Source: Halobellus inordinatus (GTDB lineage Archaea; Halobacteriota; Halobacteria; Halobacteriales; Haloferacaceae). Taken from it: 64,000 nucleotides of DNA. Made by a program: the position numbers and the translations under genes. Location of the stretch: the NCBI RefSeq assembly GCF_024464655.1, contig NZ_JANHAV010000002.1:434001-498000 (forward strand), given 5' to 3'. Of the stretch, positions 53,583 to 63,528 are shown in pieces. Position 1 is the stretch's first letter. Every line of letters begins with the position of its first letter. The notes beneath the pieces are model-generated. The model had not been told where the DNA came from. It was given only the letters and a program-made list of their open reading frames with translations, and searched no databases.

Positions 53583-55340
53583 TCAGTAGAGGCTCCGGAG
53601 CTGTTCGGTGATCTCCGATTTGAGCTCGTCGACGTACTCTTCGTAGTCTTCCTGGACGCCGATCCGGTTGATGTTCGGGGCGGCGTCGATGTCGATGATC
53701 TCGTCGACCGGGACGCCGGCTTCCAGCGCGTCGAACGCCTCGTCGTTGAACGTCTGGATCGTCGTCAGCATCAGGTACGTCTTCTCCGGCGGACAGTAGG
53801 TGTCGACCGGGTGGAAGGCGTTCTGCTGGAGGTACGCCTCACGCAGGTAGCGAGCGACCTCGAGGGTCAGCTGCTGGTCCTCCGGCAGCGCGTCCTTCCC
53901 GACGAGCTGTACGATCTCTTGCAGTTCGGTCTCCTCGTCGAGGACGTCGACCGCCCACTGGCGCTTCTCTGGCCAGTCGTCGGCGACTTCGTCCTGGAAC
54001 CAGGGGTCGAGCTGATCTTTGTACAGCGAGTACGACTCGTTCCAGTTGATCGAGGGGAAGTGTCGACGCTCGGCGAGGTCTGCGTCCAGCGCCCAGAACG
54101 TCTTCACGATACGCAGGGTGTTCTGCGTGACCGGCTCGGAGAAGTCGCCGCCGGGCGGCGAGACCGCACCGATCGCAGAGACCGATCCCTCGGTCCCGTT
54201 GACGTTCTCGAAGTAGCCGGCGCGCTCGTAGAACTGCGAGAGGCGCGCGGCCAGGTACGCGGGGTACCCTTCCTCGCCGGGCATCTCCTCGAGACGCGAG
54301 GAGATCTCACGCATCGCCTCGGCCCACCGCGAGGTGGAGTCGGCCATCAGCGCGACGTCGTAGCCCATGTCGCGGTAGAACTCCGCGATGGTGATCCCCG
54401 TGTACACGCAGGATTCACGCGCGGCGACGGGCATGTTCGAGGTGTTCGCGATGAGCGACGTCCGGGCCATAAGCGGGTTCCCGGTCGAGGGGTCTTCCAG
54501 CTCGGGGAAGTCGTCGATGACTTCGGTCATCTCGTTCCCGCGCTCGCCACAGCCGACGTAGATGATGATGTCGGCGTCGGCGTACTTCGCGAGCTGGTGC
54601 TGGGTGACCGTCTTCCCGGAGCCGAACGGCCCCGGAATCGCGGCCGTTCCGCCCTTCGCGATCGGGAACAGGCCGTCGAGGATGCGCTGTCCAGAGACGA
54701 GTGGCGTTCGCGGGGTCTTCTTCTCGACGGTGGGGCGGGCCTCACGGACCGGCCACTCCTGTCGCATCTGGACCTCTTCGCCGTTGTCGAGTTCGACGAC
54801 CGTCTCGTCGACAGTGAACGAGCCGGACTCGACGGCGACGACTTCGCCACCCTCGTAGTCCGGCGGGACCATCACCTTGTGATCGATGGTGACTGTCTCC
54901 TCGACGATGCCGACGACGTCACCGGTCTCGACGACGTCGCCTTCCTCGACTTCGGGCTCGAACTCCCACTCTTTGTCGAGTTCGATCCCCGGCGCGTCGA
55001 CGCCGCGGTCGAGGTAGGGACTTCCCATCTTGTCTTCGAGGACGTCCAGCGGACGCTGGACGCCGTCGTAGATGGTGTCGAGAAGTCCCGGACCGAGGTC
55101 GACACTCAGGGGTTCGCCCGTGCTCTCGACTGGCTCGCCCGGACTGATGCCCGAGGTCTCTTCGTACACTTGAATCGTCGTCGTGTCGCCCTCGATCTCG
55201 ATAACCTCGCCCATCAGACCCTCGTCGCCCACATAGACGACGTCGTTCATCCGGGCGTCGAGATCGCGGGCGGTCACGACGGGACCACTCACGCTCGAGA
55301 TAATACCGTCTTCGCGGACGGTTTGTGCTGTCTGGCTCAT
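53583..55340 (-). CDS. atpA: A-type ATP synthase catalytic subunit A
   Basis: A 585-residue catalytic subunit. The P-loop is GPFGSGKTV, followed by [21 protein letters not shown] and [44 protein letters not shown]. The archaeal non-homologous region and the full length are present, and no intein interrupts the P-loop as happens in some archaea. Third to last gene of the HIKECFAB block. Confidence 0.97.
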   Translation of the reverse strand: MSQTAQTVREDGIISSVSGPVVTARDLDARMNDVVYVGDEGLMGEVIEIEGDTTTIQVYEETSGISPGEPVESTGEPLSVDLGPGLLDTIYDGVQRPLDVLEDKMGSPYLDRGVDAPGIELDKEWEFEPEVEEGDVVETGDVVGIVEETVTIDHKVMVPPDYEGGEVVAVESGSFTVDETVVELDNGEEVQMRQEWPVREARPTVEKKTPRTPLVSGQRILDGLFPIAKGGTAAIPGPFGSGKTVTQHQLAKYADADIIIYVGCGERGNEMTEVIDDFPELEDPSTGNPLMARTSLIANTSNMPVAARESCVYTGITIAEFYRDMGYDVALMADSTSRWAEAMREISSRLEEMPGEEGYPAYLAARLSQFYERAGYFENVNGTEGSVSAIGAVSPPGGDFSEPVTQNTLRIVKTFWALDADLAERRHFPSINWNESYSLYKDQLDPWFQDEVADDWPEKRQWAVDVLDEETELQEIVQLVGKDALPEDQQLTLEVARYLREAYLQQNAFHPVDTYCPPEKTYLMLTTIQTFNDEAFDALEAGVPVDEIIDIDAAPNINRIGVQEDYEEYVDELKSEITEQLRSLY

Positions 55341-55342
55341 AG

Positions 55343-55666
55343 TTAGTCTTCCTCCATCAGATCGATACCGATGGCTCGTTTGATCTGGTCGCGGAGGCCG
55401 CCTGCGCCCGCGCCGCCGCCGAGGGTGACCAGCGTCGGTTCGATGCTGGTCTCGACGGCGTTGCGGACCGATCGGGAGAGGTACTCGAGGTCGTCGTCGT
55501 GCATCACCACGATGCCGACGTCTTCGTCTTCGAGTACGTCCGTCACGGCCTCGTCGAGCTGTTCGTCTTTCTCTTCGTCGGAAACCGTCTCGAACTTCCG
55601 GACGCCCGCGAGGCGGAACCCGGTCGTGAAGTCCGGACTTCCGACGACGGCGATCTCCTGGCTCAT
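55343..55666 (-). CDS. atpF: A-type ATP synthase subunit F
   Basis: A 107-residue CheY-like stalk subunit. It begins [21 protein letters not shown] and holds a [19 protein letters not shown] segment, typical of subunit F. Its start overlaps the end of atpC by 4 bases and its stop is 2 bases before atpA. Confidence 0.95.
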   Translation of the reverse strand: MSQEIAVVGSPDFTTGFRLAGVRKFETVSDEEKDEQLDEAVTDVLEDEDVGIVVMHDDDLEYLSRSVRNAVETSIEPTLVTLGGGAGAGGLRDQIKRAIGIDLMEED

Positions 55667-56709
55667 AGGATCACCAATTCCTGTTCGATCTGCTCCTCGG
55701 AGAGCCCCGCCTCGCGTCCGCGTGCGATCGCCCGAATGTTGTCGACCTCGCGTTCCTTCGCGAGGATGTAGGAGGCGATCGGCGTGATCGAGAGCGGGAA
55801 CACGTGCCCGAGTGCGTCCGTGTACTTCAACAGGACGGCGTCGAGCGCGCGCTCGAAGCCGATGAGACTGTCGATGGCTTCGAGTTCGTCGAGCGCCTCC
55901 GAGAGTTCGTCTCCGTACTTCGACTCACGGATCGCCGACACGAGCTCGTCGCGGTTCTGCGCCAGCGTCGCGAGTTCGCTCGCCGAGAACAGCGAGCCGC
56001 CGTCGATGTAGTAGTCGGCGGGGTCGATGTCCGCGCCGCTCTGTGCGAGGCGCAGCGCGTTCCGGGCGTTCCGGAAGTCGATCTCGGCTTCGAGGAACTC
56101 GCGGTACTGCTGGGTCGCTTCGTCGACGACGAGCCCTTCGAGGAGGTGGTCGTAGTACGTTCGATCGACCGCGTTCTCGAGGGGCACGAGGACACCGGTG
56201 TCCTCGTAGTCCTCGTAGGCCTCCGCGAGCCCGGGACCGAAGATCGTTCCCGAGAGGCGGTCGACGACGTCCTCGATGCTCGGCGCATCGAGCAACTGAT
56301 CGAGCAGTTGATCGTCGAACTCGCCAGCACGGATGAGATCGTCGGCAATCGCGTCCCGGTCGGCCTCCGAGTAGAGGCCGCGGATGACGGTCTTGACGTT
56401 CCACGCGTCGAACTTGCGTAGGTACCGCGCGATGAGGTCGTAGAGACGCCCGTCGGCCCACCGAAGCAGATCGTCGAACTGCTTCGCGAGGTTCCGGTTG
56501 AGCGCGTACTCGATGAGATCGACGCCCGAGTGTCGCGATCCGAGCGCGTTGATCTCGGACTCGTAGTCGGACTCCTCCATAAACCGGGCGATCTCGGCCG
56601 GCCCCATCCGAATCAGCTTGCGGTACTCTTCGTCCCCGTACAGCGCGCTTCGACGCGCCCTGACGCGGGCCGTCACGTACTCCGGGTTGGAACCGCCGGC
56701 GGTACTCAT
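55663..56709 (-). CDS. atpC: A-type ATP synthase subunit C
   Basis: A 348-residue helical subunit joining the ring to the central stalk. It starts [22 protein letters not shown], with [20 protein letters not shown] and [23 protein letters not shown] near its end, a family signature. It overlaps atpE by 4 bases and atpF by 4 bases, which couples their translation. Confidence 0.96.
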   Translation of the reverse strand: MSTAGGSNPEYVTARVRARRSALYGDEEYRKLIRMGPAEIARFMEESDYESEINALGSRHSGVDLIEYALNRNLAKQFDDLLRWADGRLYDLIARYLRKFDAWNVKTVIRGLYSEADRDAIADDLIRAGEFDDQLLDQLLDAPSIEDVVDRLSGTIFGPGLAEAYEDYEDTGVLVPLENAVDRTYYDHLLEGLVVDEATQQYREFLEAEIDFRNARNALRLAQSGADIDPADYYIDGGSLFSASELATLAQNRDELVSAIRESKYGDELSEALDELEAIDSLIGFERALDAVLLKYTDALGHVFPLSITPIASYILAKEREVDNIRAIARGREAGLSEEQIEQELVIL

Positions 56710-57287
56710 TGTTCGAACAGGATCTCGCTCACGTTCTTGAGGTTATCCTCCCAGACGCCTGCAAGAACCGAGTCGAAGGTGTTGTTCACGCGAACGCGGG
56801 AGTCGGCTCCCTCGACGACGACGCCGCCGAGACAGTCGTACTCGCCGGCGTACTCGAAGCCGTCGTACTCGTCGGCGAGCTCTTCGAGCAGTTCCGCGTC
56901 GTCGGCGCGGCCGTAGACCGACACCGACTCGCCCTCAGCAAACTCCGTGGTCGCGTCCTCGAGGAGCGTCCGGGTAAGCGTTTCGCGCTTCTCACTGGGG
57001 AGCTCGACGAGTTCGTCCTTGACCCGCTGGCGTACGTCTTCGAGGACGTCGCGGCGGGCTTCGAGCCGCTCCTGTTTCGCTTCGAGCTTCGCGCTCGAGA
57101 GCGCCTGTTCGCGTTCCTGTTCGATCTGGCGCTCGACGTCGGCCTTTCGCGCCTCGAGGAGTTCGTCGGCGTCCGTCTCGGCCGTCTCGACGATGTCCTC
57201 GGCGCGGCGCTCACCCTGCTCGCGTATTTCCTCCGCACGCGCGCGGGCTTCGTCTCGGATGTCTTCGACGACGTTGTCCAAACTCAT
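56706..57287 (-). CDS. atpE: A-type ATP synthase subunit E (peripheral stalk)
   Basis: A 193-residue protein with a long N-terminal helix (about residues 1-100, many Glu and Arg heptads) and a globular C-terminus with VYGRADDAELL and VVVEGADSRVRVNNTFDSVL. It pairs with subunit H to form the stator. It starts 23 bases after atpK. Confidence 0.95.
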   Translation of the reverse strand: MSLDNVVEDIRDEARARAEEIREQGERRAEDIVETAETDADELLEARKADVERQIEQEREQALSSAKLEAKQERLEARRDVLEDVRQRVKDELVELPSEKRETLTRTLLEDATTEFAEGESVSVYGRADDAELLEELADEYDGFEYAGEYDCLGGVVVEGADSRVRVNNTFDSVLAGVWEDNLKNVSEILFEQ

Positions 57288-57309
57288 TGATGGAAAGAGG
57301 CGGGGGCGG

Positions 57310-57546
57310 TTAGACCAGGAATACGACGACGAGCGCGAGGATGACGAGTGTCTCCGGCAGGACGGTCAGGATGAGACCGTTGACGAAGAGATCGTTGTCT
57401 TCAGCGATGGCGCCCATCGCTGCGGCGCCGATACCACGCTCGGCGTAACCCGCACCGAAGGCGGCGAGGCCGACCGCGATCGCGGCGGCGGCGGTTGGTT
57501 CGAGAGCCGGTGCAGCTGCCTGAGCTTCCTGTAGGAGTGCGTACAT
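57310..57546 (-). CDS. atpK: A-type ATP synthase membrane ring subunit K (c-type)
   Basis: A 78-residue proteolipid with two helices. The ion-binding glutamate sits in LPETLVILALVVVFL (second helix) and the first helix has AIAVGLAAFGAGYAERGIGAAAMGA. The N-terminus MYALLQEAQAAAP is a short leader, often removed in archaea. It has its own 274-base upstream space with a TATA-like box, so extra transcription could satisfy its ring stoichiometry. Confidence 0.95.
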   Translation of the reverse strand: MYALLQEAQAAAPALEPTAAAAIAVGLAAFGAGYAERGIGAAAMGAIAEDNDLFVNGLILTVLPETLVILALVVVFLV

Positions 57547-57604
57547 TGTCTTAAATTTTCGACCGGATAGTCGTCTCCGAACGTGCGTAATTGAACAGAG
57601 GCAT

Positions 57605-57614
57605 CTCATAAAGC
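57605..57614 (-). promoter_or_regulatory. Candidate internal promoter before atpK
   Basis: On the minus strand GCTTTATGAG lies about 60 bases before the atpK start. The 274-base gap to atpI is much wider than the other gaps in the operon (0-23 bases). Confidence 0.45.
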
Positions 57615-57779
57615 TTCCCAAACTAACTCGCCGTATCGGGGACAGAAGCGGCCGCACTCGGCCGTATTCGTCGATTCGAGGAATTGGCTGCGCCGCTAGT
57701 CGCGCCGCAGCGACCGGGTCGCATAGAGCGAGTCCCGCCTGCGGTGCGGTCGGATGCGTCTGCCGTCAGATGAGTGGTC

Positions 57780-57800
57780 GCCGACGCACGCTGCGTCGGC
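57780..57800 (-). terminator. Perfect hairpin after atpI
   Basis: Arms GCCGACGCA and TGCGTCGGC around a 3-base loop lie 20 bases after the atpI stop. It could reduce readthrough or mark a processing point before the atpK promoter. Confidence 0.5.
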
Positions 57801-57820
57801 GAGGAGGTTCGTTGGTCTGC

Positions 57821-60097
57821 TCAGTCTTCGGTCGTGAAGCGCCGTTCGTAGCCGAAAGGCTCGTACTCGCGGCCGCCGCCGTCGAAGAACTTGTTGAAGA
57901 ACTCGACGTACTCGAGACGCACCGCCTGCAGGCCCGCGCTCGTGACACCGAGCGCGAGGACGAGCAGGTGGCCGAGGACGAGCACCAGGAGGCCGATCAG
58001 GATCGTCGCGGCGTCGCCGTGGACGAGCCCGCCGAACATAATTTCGGTCACCTCGTAGCCGTGGTAGCTCAGGGTTTCACCCGGCCCGAGCGCCGCGACG
58101 GCGGCGGCGTCCGGCATCCCGCCGAGGCCGAAGTGCCAGCCGCCGTGGCTGTCGACGTACACGCCGAAGAACAGCAGGTTGACCGTGAAGGCCATTCCTG
58201 CCTTCGCCAGCAGCACCGCGGCGATACGCGTGTACGAGAGGACGTTCACGAGCACGTTCAGGAACTCGACGGCCTCGATCGGCTCGCCGACTGCGAGGAG
58301 GACGAGGCCGATGAGGAACACCACGAGCGGGATAGTAATCGGTCCAACGCCCGGGATGGTGAAGATCTCCATCGCCGGGAAGCCGCTGAACCCGAGCGGC
58401 AGCACGCCGTCGCTCGCGAACGTGGTGTAGAGGAACTCCGGAGCGACGCTACGGAGCGCGTCGCTGAAGACCCACACCCACAAGCCGTTCATCATCAGGA
58501 GCCACGAGCCGTTCTCGTAGATGGCGTGTTCGAGGTCGTGCAGTTCGAGGTCTTCGAGGAACCCGAAGATCCACGCGACGTTGAGGTGGAAGATCCCGAT
58601 CAGCACGCTCACGACGAGCCAACCGCGGGCCCAGTCGATGCCCTCGGGCGAGAGTCCCTTCTCGATCGGCGGGTGTGCCATTCCGAGCGCACCCTCCCAG
58701 AAGTACGTCGAGATCAGGTGCAGGCCGAAGATCTCGCCGTAGAGGATCCCGAAAATCGCCGTGAACACACCGGCGGCGATCGTGACGCCGCCCATACTCC
58801 GGAAGGCCGGTCGGTCCGCGAAGGCGGTGTAGAGATAGTAGCCGATCCCAGTGTAAATGAGGCCGTAACCGAGGTCCCCGATCATGAAGCCGAAGAACGC
58901 CGGGAACGTGAGAAAGAGCACGATCGTCGGATCGAACTCGTAGTAGCTCGGCCGGTTGACCGCCTGAACCAGGATCTCGAACGGCTTGACGGCGCCGGGG
59001 TTGTCCTGCACCGTCGGCGGTTCGTCGTCGGCCATCACGACCGGGCTGCCGCCGTCGGCGCGTGCGTCGGCGTTCGAGCCGCCGTCGGCGGCCGCGGGCG
59101 ACCCCGCACCGCCGCTGCCGCCGGCAGACACGTCTTCGCGCACGTGATCGGTTCCGTCCTTCGAGAACGTCGCGCGTTCGATCTCCTCGATCTCGGCGCG
59201 CTCGCCGACGACGTCTTTGATCGCGCCCTTGAACTCGGTGTAGCGCTCGCTCGGGATCCAGCCTTCGGCGATGAAGGCGTTCTCGGTCGTCGCGAAGGAG
59301 AGCGGCGCTTCGGTCTTTTGGACGTCGATCGAGAGTTTCTCCTCGGCAGCGAGCAGGAAGCCCGCCGCATCCATCTTCTCGGCTTCCAGTTCGTTCTCGA
59401 CCGTCGAGAGCTTCGATTCGAGCTGCTGTTTCTCGTGTTCGAGCTCCTTTTTGTACTCGCTCGGCGTCCCCTCCCAGTCCGGGATCTCATAGGAGGAGAA
59501 GTCCGCGCTGACGAGCGCGTCGACGAGCGCGGAGTCGTCGGCGTCGGGCGTCGGCCGCGCGAAGACCCCGAGGACGCCGTCACCGGTGAATATTTCGTGC
59601 GAGCGGAGGTCGTCGGCGTCGATGATCGCCCGCTCGATCGTGTCGCGGTCGCCGTCGCCGACGGCGACCTGTAGCGTGTCGTACCCCGACAACAGGTCGA
59701 GGTCGATGCCGAGATCCACGAACGGATCGATCGCGTCGAGTTGATCCTCCACGTCGCGGATCTCCTGTCGGAGTTCCTGCCGTCGGTCGTCGAGTTCGTT
59801 GACCCGCGTCCGGATCTCCTCGAGTTCCTCGTCGAGCGCCTCCTCGGTGACGATGCGCGTCGGTCCCGCGTCCTCTTCGTCGACGTCGAGGATGCTCTCC
59901 AGCGAGCGGACGGTGACGAGGCGATCGGAGGACTCCTCGGCGCCTTCGACCGGATCGCCCGGCTCGAAGCCGTCCCAGGAGCCGTCGTACTCGGTGACGT
60001 GCAGGAGGTTCAGTCCGTGAGCGGTCTCGATGACCTCGTCCATCACGGCCTTTGATCCCGTCACCGAGACTTTGCTCATCTGCTCAGGTCTGAGCAT
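57821..60097 (-). CDS. atpI: A-type ATP synthase subunit I (a-type)
   Basis: A 758-residue stator subunit with a cytoplasmic N-terminal half and about eight helices from residue 390 on. The essential arginine lies in NVLSYTRIAAVLLAKAGMA. A low-complexity insertion rich in Gly, Ala and Ser (about residues 320-355) separates the halves. Starts with MLRPEQMSKVSVTG. Its start overlaps the end of atpH by 14 bases. Confidence 0.96.
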   Translation of the reverse strand: MLRPEQMSKVSVTGSKAVMDEVIETAHGLNLLHVTEYDGSWDGFEPGDPVEGAEESSDRLVTVRSLESILDVDEEDAGPTRIVTEEALDEELEEIRTRVNELDDRRQELRQEIRDVEDQLDAIDPFVDLGIDLDLLSGYDTLQVAVGDGDRDTIERAIIDADDLRSHEIFTGDGVLGVFARPTPDADDSALVDALVSADFSSYEIPDWEGTPSEYKKELEHEKQQLESKLSTVENELEAEKMDAAGFLLAAEEKLSIDVQKTEAPLSFATTENAFIAEGWIPSERYTEFKGAIKDVVGERAEIEEIERATFSKDGTDHVREDVSAGGSGGAGSPAAADGGSNADARADGGSPVVMADDEPPTVQDNPGAVKPFEILVQAVNRPSYYEFDPTIVLFLTFPAFFGFMIGDLGYGLIYTGIGYYLYTAFADRPAFRSMGGVTIAAGVFTAIFGILYGEIFGLHLISTYFWEGALGMAHPPIEKGLSPEGIDWARGWLVVSVLIGIFHLNVAWIFGFLEDLELHDLEHAIYENGSWLLMMNGLWVWVFSDALRSVAPEFLYTTFASDGVLPLGFSGFPAMEIFTIPGVGPITIPLVVFLIGLVLLAVGEPIEAVEFLNVLVNVLSYTRIAAVLLAKAGMAFTVNLLFFGVYVDSHGGWHFGLGGMPDAAAVAALGPGETLSYHGYEVTEIMFGGLVHGDAATILIGLLVLVLGHLLVLALGVTSAGLQAVRLEYVEFFNKFFDGGGREYEPFGYERRFTTED

Positions 60098-60416
60098 TTA
60101 CCGCCTCCTCGAACTGACTGATCGCGTATTCGACCGCCTCGTCGGCGTTCTCCTCGGCCGACGCGACCAGTTTCTTGCGCGCTTCCTGGCCCTCCTCGAG
60201 GAGCTCTTGACGCTCCGTTTCGATCTCCTCGCGGGCCTCTGTGAGCCGTTTCTCTTCGTACTCGTCGGCCTCTTGTTCTGCCTCGTTGCGGATCTCTTCG
60301 GCTTCGCGCCGAGCCGCCTCGATTCGCTCGTCGCGATCGTCCTCGGCCTCTGCAACGATGTCGTCAGCCTCGGATTCAGCCGTTTTGATCCGTTCGAGAA
60401 CCTCTGGTCTCGGCAT
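60084..60416 (-). CDS. atpH: A-type ATP synthase subunit H (peripheral stalk)
   Basis: A 110-residue coiled-coil protein, first gene of the ATP synthase operon, with charged heptads throughout (MPRPEVLERIKTAESEAD start; EEIETERQELLEEGQEARKK middle). It pairs with subunit E in the stator stalks. A TATA-like box precedes it by about 30 bases. Confidence 0.92.
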   Translation of the reverse strand: MPRPEVLERIKTAESEADDIVAEAEDDRDERIEAARREAEEIRNEAEQEADEYEEKRLTEAREEIETERQELLEEGQEARKKLVASAEENADEAVEYAISQFEEAVNAQT

Positions 60417-60446
60417 ACTCGTATCACCGAAACGTTGCGCAAGCGC

Positions 60447-60455
60447 TGTATAAGG
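60447..60455 (-). promoter_or_regulatory. TATA-like box of the atp operon
   Basis: On the minus strand CCTTATACA lies about 31-39 bases before the atpH ATG, the main candidate promoter of the operon. Confidence 0.6.
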
Positions 60456-60557
60456 TGTTTGCGGAACACACCCGGGAAGCCTCGGCGTTGCGTCGTCCGT
60501 GACGCCCCGCGACTCGGATCCGCACCGTTATGATTCTCCCGTTCTAACCGCCGTCCA

Positions 60558-61181
60558 ATGGGAGTCCTCGAAGACAAGGCCAACGCGCGCCTGTTCTACA
60601 AGTACCTCTCGAAGGTGTACGACCGGATCAACCCCTTCATCTGGAACGAGGAGATGCGCGACGAGGCGCTGGAGTGGCTCGCCATCCAGCCCGACGACCG
60701 CGTCCTCGACGTCGGGTGCGGCACCGGATTCGCCACCGAGGGGCTGCTTCGCTACACCGACGACGTCCACGGGCTCGATCAGAGCCGCCACCAGATGGAG
60801 AAGGCGTTCGAGAAGTTCGGCACGCGCGACCGCGTGCGATTCTACCGCGGCGACGCCGAGCGGCTCCCGTTCGCAGACGACTCCTTCGACGTGATCTGGT
60901 CGTCGGGGTCGATCGAGTACTGGCCGAATCCCGTGGCCGCGCTCGAGGAGTTCCGGCGGGTCGTCAAACCCGGACACCGGGTCTTGGTCGTCGGACCGGA
61001 CTACCCGAGCAACTCGCTCTTCCAGCACCTCGCGGACGCGATTATGCTGTTCTACGACGAGGAGGAAGCCCAGCGGATGTTCGAGGAAGCCGGCTTCGTC
61101 GACATCGAACACCACATCCAGCAGGCGTATCCGGGGAGCCCACGGGCGATCACGACCATCGCACGCGCGCCAGAGAAATAA
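60558..61181 (+). CDS. SAM-dependent methyltransferase, quinone (MPBQ/MSBQ) type
   Basis: A 207-residue class I methyltransferase. VLDVGCGTGFATEGLL (about residues 49-64) is the SAM site, GLDQSRHQMEKA the second motif, and PFADDSFDVIWSSGSIEYWPNP the third. The N-terminus LFYKYLSKVYDRINPFIWNEEMR resembles plant VTE3-type MPBQ/MSBQ methyltransferases, which are thought to be of archaeal origin. It may methylate menaquinone precursors. Divergent from atpH with about 140 bases between. Confidence 0.85.
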   Translation: MGVLEDKANARLFYKYLSKVYDRINPFIWNEEMRDEALEWLAIQPDDRVLDVGCGTGFATEGLLRYTDDVHGLDQSRHQMEKAFEKFGTRDRVRFYRGDAERLPFADDSFDVIWSSGSIEYWPNPVAALEEFRRVVKPGHRVLVVGPDYPSNSLFQHLADAIMLFYDEEEAQRMFEEAGFVDIEHHIQQAYPGSPRAITTIARAPEK

Positions 61182-61248
61182 ACCAGACCCCAAAAACCAG
61201 ACTACAATCGAGATACGCGGATCGAGCGACCGGAACGGGCCTCCGGCG

Positions 61249-61746
61249 TCAATCGACGGTCCCGCGGACGCGGCTCACCCGATTCTCACCGACGTAGACC
61301 GTGACCGACACGGTTCGCCCGGGCTCCAACTGCGGATCGTTCGTTCCGGCGATTCGAAATGACCCTGTCTCACCGACCGCCCAGACCCCGTCGCTCGCGA
61401 CGTTGAACGGGCCAGTCGGCCCGCCTCCGAACCCAGACGCGGCGAAGAAGGGGACAGGCGGCTGGTGCGCCAGCGGCTCTCCGTTTATTTCGACGACGAG
61501 ACGAACCCTCGCGAGTCGAAGCGGTGCGCCGGCCTCGTGGGTCAGTGCGACCGTGTCGCCGTCTACATAGAGCGACACTGCAACTGGGCCCGGACGCGCA
61601 GTATCGCGCGCATCGCTGCCGGCCGCCACGCCCCCCGTCGCCGTCGCGACGGCTTCGGCACCGGCCGCGACGACGCCGCCTAAGACGATACCGACGAGAA
61701 GCAGGACGACCACGCCGATCACCGGAGCCGAAGCACGGGTCCTCAC
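61249..61746 (-). CDS. Type IV pilin-like protein (archaeal pilin/flagellin N-terminal motif)
   Basis: A 165-residue protein. The N-terminus RASAPVIGVVVLLLVGIVLGGVVAAG (about residues 4-29) is the haloarchaeal prepilin pattern: short basic leader, cleavage before a hydrophobic helix. The remaining part is a beta-rich extracellular domain with PGPVAVSLYVDGDTVALTHEAGAPL. The gene is oriented toward the methyltransferase. Whether it forms a pilus is unknown. Confidence 0.8.
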   Translation of the reverse strand: MRTRASAPVIGVVVLLLVGIVLGGVVAAGAEAVATATGGVAAGSDARDTARPGPVAVSLYVDGDTVALTHEAGAPLRLARVRLVVEINGEPLAHQPPVPFFAASGFGGGPTGPFNVASDGVWAVGETGSFRIAGTNDPQLEPGRTVSVTVYVGENRVSRVRGTVD

Positions 61747-61854
61747 GGGGGGTGTGGCCGCCCGATCGGTGATGAACGTTCGGAGCCGGCCTCACCGCCG
61801 CCGGACGAGGTGACGTTGGGGTTCAGTCGGCTCGGCTTCCCGCTCGCTGGTCGC

Positions 61855-63243
61855 TCAGAAACCGGCTGTCGTCGCGGTTCCGCCACTCCCGGTGCTGTTG
61901 TTGACCGGTCCGTAGACGCTGGGCGTCGCCGTCGGCTCGACCGAGAGCAGGACGACCGAACTCCCGTCGATGGCTGTCACCTGGTACGTCCCGCTCGGCG
62001 CGAGCGTCCACAGCGATCCGTCTTCGCCCGTCCGTCCGACAACCGAACTCCGACCACCGGCCGGCCCGACCGTGATCTGGGCGTCGACGGGATCGCCGGT
62101 CGTCGTGCTGTTGAGTTGTAGCCGCACGGGGCCGCCGGGGTAGGTCCGGTGCGCCGTCAAGTTCAGCGCATCCTTGACGGCCGACGTCGAGGAGCCCGTC
62201 CGGACTTGGTCGAGCGGCCGGTACTGGTACTCCTCGAACACGCGCTGACTTCCGCTGTCGACGAAGGCGACGAGGCGGCCGCGCTGGTGCTCGATCGTGA
62301 CACGCGTGCTGTCGCTGTCGGGGTTCCCGAGCGTATCGTCGCGGAGACGGAGCGCCGCGATCGTCGGGTACGCTTGCTCGGTCGCGTTGACCGCCTCCGC
62401 GAGCGAGAACGGGCCGCTGCTGTCGCCCTGCCGGAGCGCCCCGCGGTACGTCTCGCGGACGTACGTGCCGTCGCGGATGACGCTGAGCGTGACGCTGTCG
62501 GCTCCGGTCTGCACGTAGAACCGCGCGGAAGCGGCCTCGCCGCGGAGAACGGATCCCGCGTAGCCACGGACGGGACCGCTCAGCGTGTTCAACTCGAGCC
62601 CGATGTTCCCGAACCGCGCCGAGGAGATGCTGAATCCGGGCGTCGACCGGGCGAGGGATTCGAGTCGGTCCCGCCGCTGTTCGAGCTCACGCGCCTCGGC
62701 GTCGATCAGTGCGAGTTCGTAGAGGAACCGCCGCGGCGGGAGTTCGTCGCGGCCGTATGCAGCGACGGCTTGTTGCTGACGTGCGCGCAGAGCGACGATC
62801 TGCTGTTCGATCCCGCTGACCTCCTGCAACAGGTAGCGCTGGCGTGCCTCGGTCGTCTCCGCGGACTCGATCCGTTCGACCGCCGTTGCCGTTGCCAGGT
62901 GAGCGTCGGTCGTGGCCGACGAGAACGCGAGGCCGCTCCCGAGCTCGACGTACTCGGTTTCGAGCGTGCTCCGGGTCGACTCCGCGGACGGGATTCCGAG
63001 GACGTTGATCTGCGCCTCGCTGGCGTTCGCATCGACCACTTGTGCCGGTGTGCCGCCTCCGGGGCCCAACCGCTCAGTCGGTTGTGCGGCCGACGGCACT
63101 GGAGCCGACACCGACGACGCAGACGGTGTCGACCCGTCGATCGACGGGGCAGACGCTCCGTCCGCGTCCGACAGCGCCGGCACTGCGCCGACGACTGCCG
63201 AGAGGACCAAGAGGAGGGCGAGCGAGAGGGAAACGGCACGCAT
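61855..63243 (-). CDS. Secreted haloarchaeal protein of unknown function
   Basis: A 462-residue protein with a signal peptide (about residues 1-22, cleaved after VPALS-type end). A Ser/Ala/Pro-rich linker follows to about 70, then a helical coiled-coil-like part (about 100-195, EQQIVALRARQQQAVAAY), and two beta-rich domains (about 200-430), the last Ig-like. The C-terminus is Gly/Thr-rich. I recognise it only as a conserved haloarchaeal secreted type. Its upstream gene on the other strand is also secreted. Confidence 0.75.
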   Translation of the reverse strand: MRAVSLSLALLLVLSAVVGAVPALSDADGASAPSIDGSTPSASSVSAPVPSAAQPTERLGPGGGTPAQVVDANASEAQINVLGIPSAESTRSTLETEYVELGSGLAFSSATTDAHLATATAVERIESAETTEARQRYLLQEVSGIEQQIVALRARQQQAVAAYGRDELPPRRFLYELALIDAEARELEQRRDRLESLARSTPGFSISSARFGNIGLELNTLSGPVRGYAGSVLRGEAASARFYVQTGADSVTLSVIRDGTYVRETYRGALRQGDSSGPFSLAEAVNATEQAYPTIAALRLRDDTLGNPDSDSTRVTIEHQRGRLVAFVDSGSQRVFEEYQYRPLDQVRTGSSTSAVKDALNLTAHRTYPGGPVRLQLNSTTTGDPVDAQITVGPAGGRSSVVGRTGEDGSLWTLAPSGTYQVTAIDGSSVVLLSVEPTATPSVYGPVNNSTGSGGTATTAGF

Positions 63244-63346
63244 ATCGCGAGATATGCCGTGACGTTACTAAAAACGACGCCTTTCGTCGCAGTTCACGCC
63301 GCTGCGGTTACGGGGCCACGACGGGGAAGGCCGCGAACGGGTCTGA

Positions 63347-63424
63347 TAGGGATTATCGTACGTCTCCATAGATTTCTCGCCGGACGGTACGGCGAGAATC
63401 TCCGAACAGTTACGATAATCCCTA
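63347..63424 (+). mobile_element. 78-bp MITE-like hairpin element, family A, copy 4
   Basis: Begins TAGGGATTATCGTACG and ends TACGATAATCCCTA, 78 bases, between TGA on both sides (63344-63346, 63425-63427). It lies in the 285-base divergent gap between two secreted-protein genes. The best-kept copy: outer 14-base arms and the inner hairpin TCTCGCCG/CGGCGAGA pair perfectly. The rest of the gap shows promoters but no further gene. Confidence 0.88.
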
Positions 63425-63528
63425 TGAGACGGACCGAGAGGTACGCTCCGGCGCCGAGACAGTGCGATCGGGGCGTGAGAGGCGGTTGATGGAAAGCGTT
63501 TTGAGCGTTCCACGTGCAGTTTCGTCAA

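Noticed and set aside
53583-55340. Intein in the atpA P-loop region, a frequent archaeal insertion point
   Set aside because: The P-loop GPFGSGKTV runs on without interruption and the length is normal.
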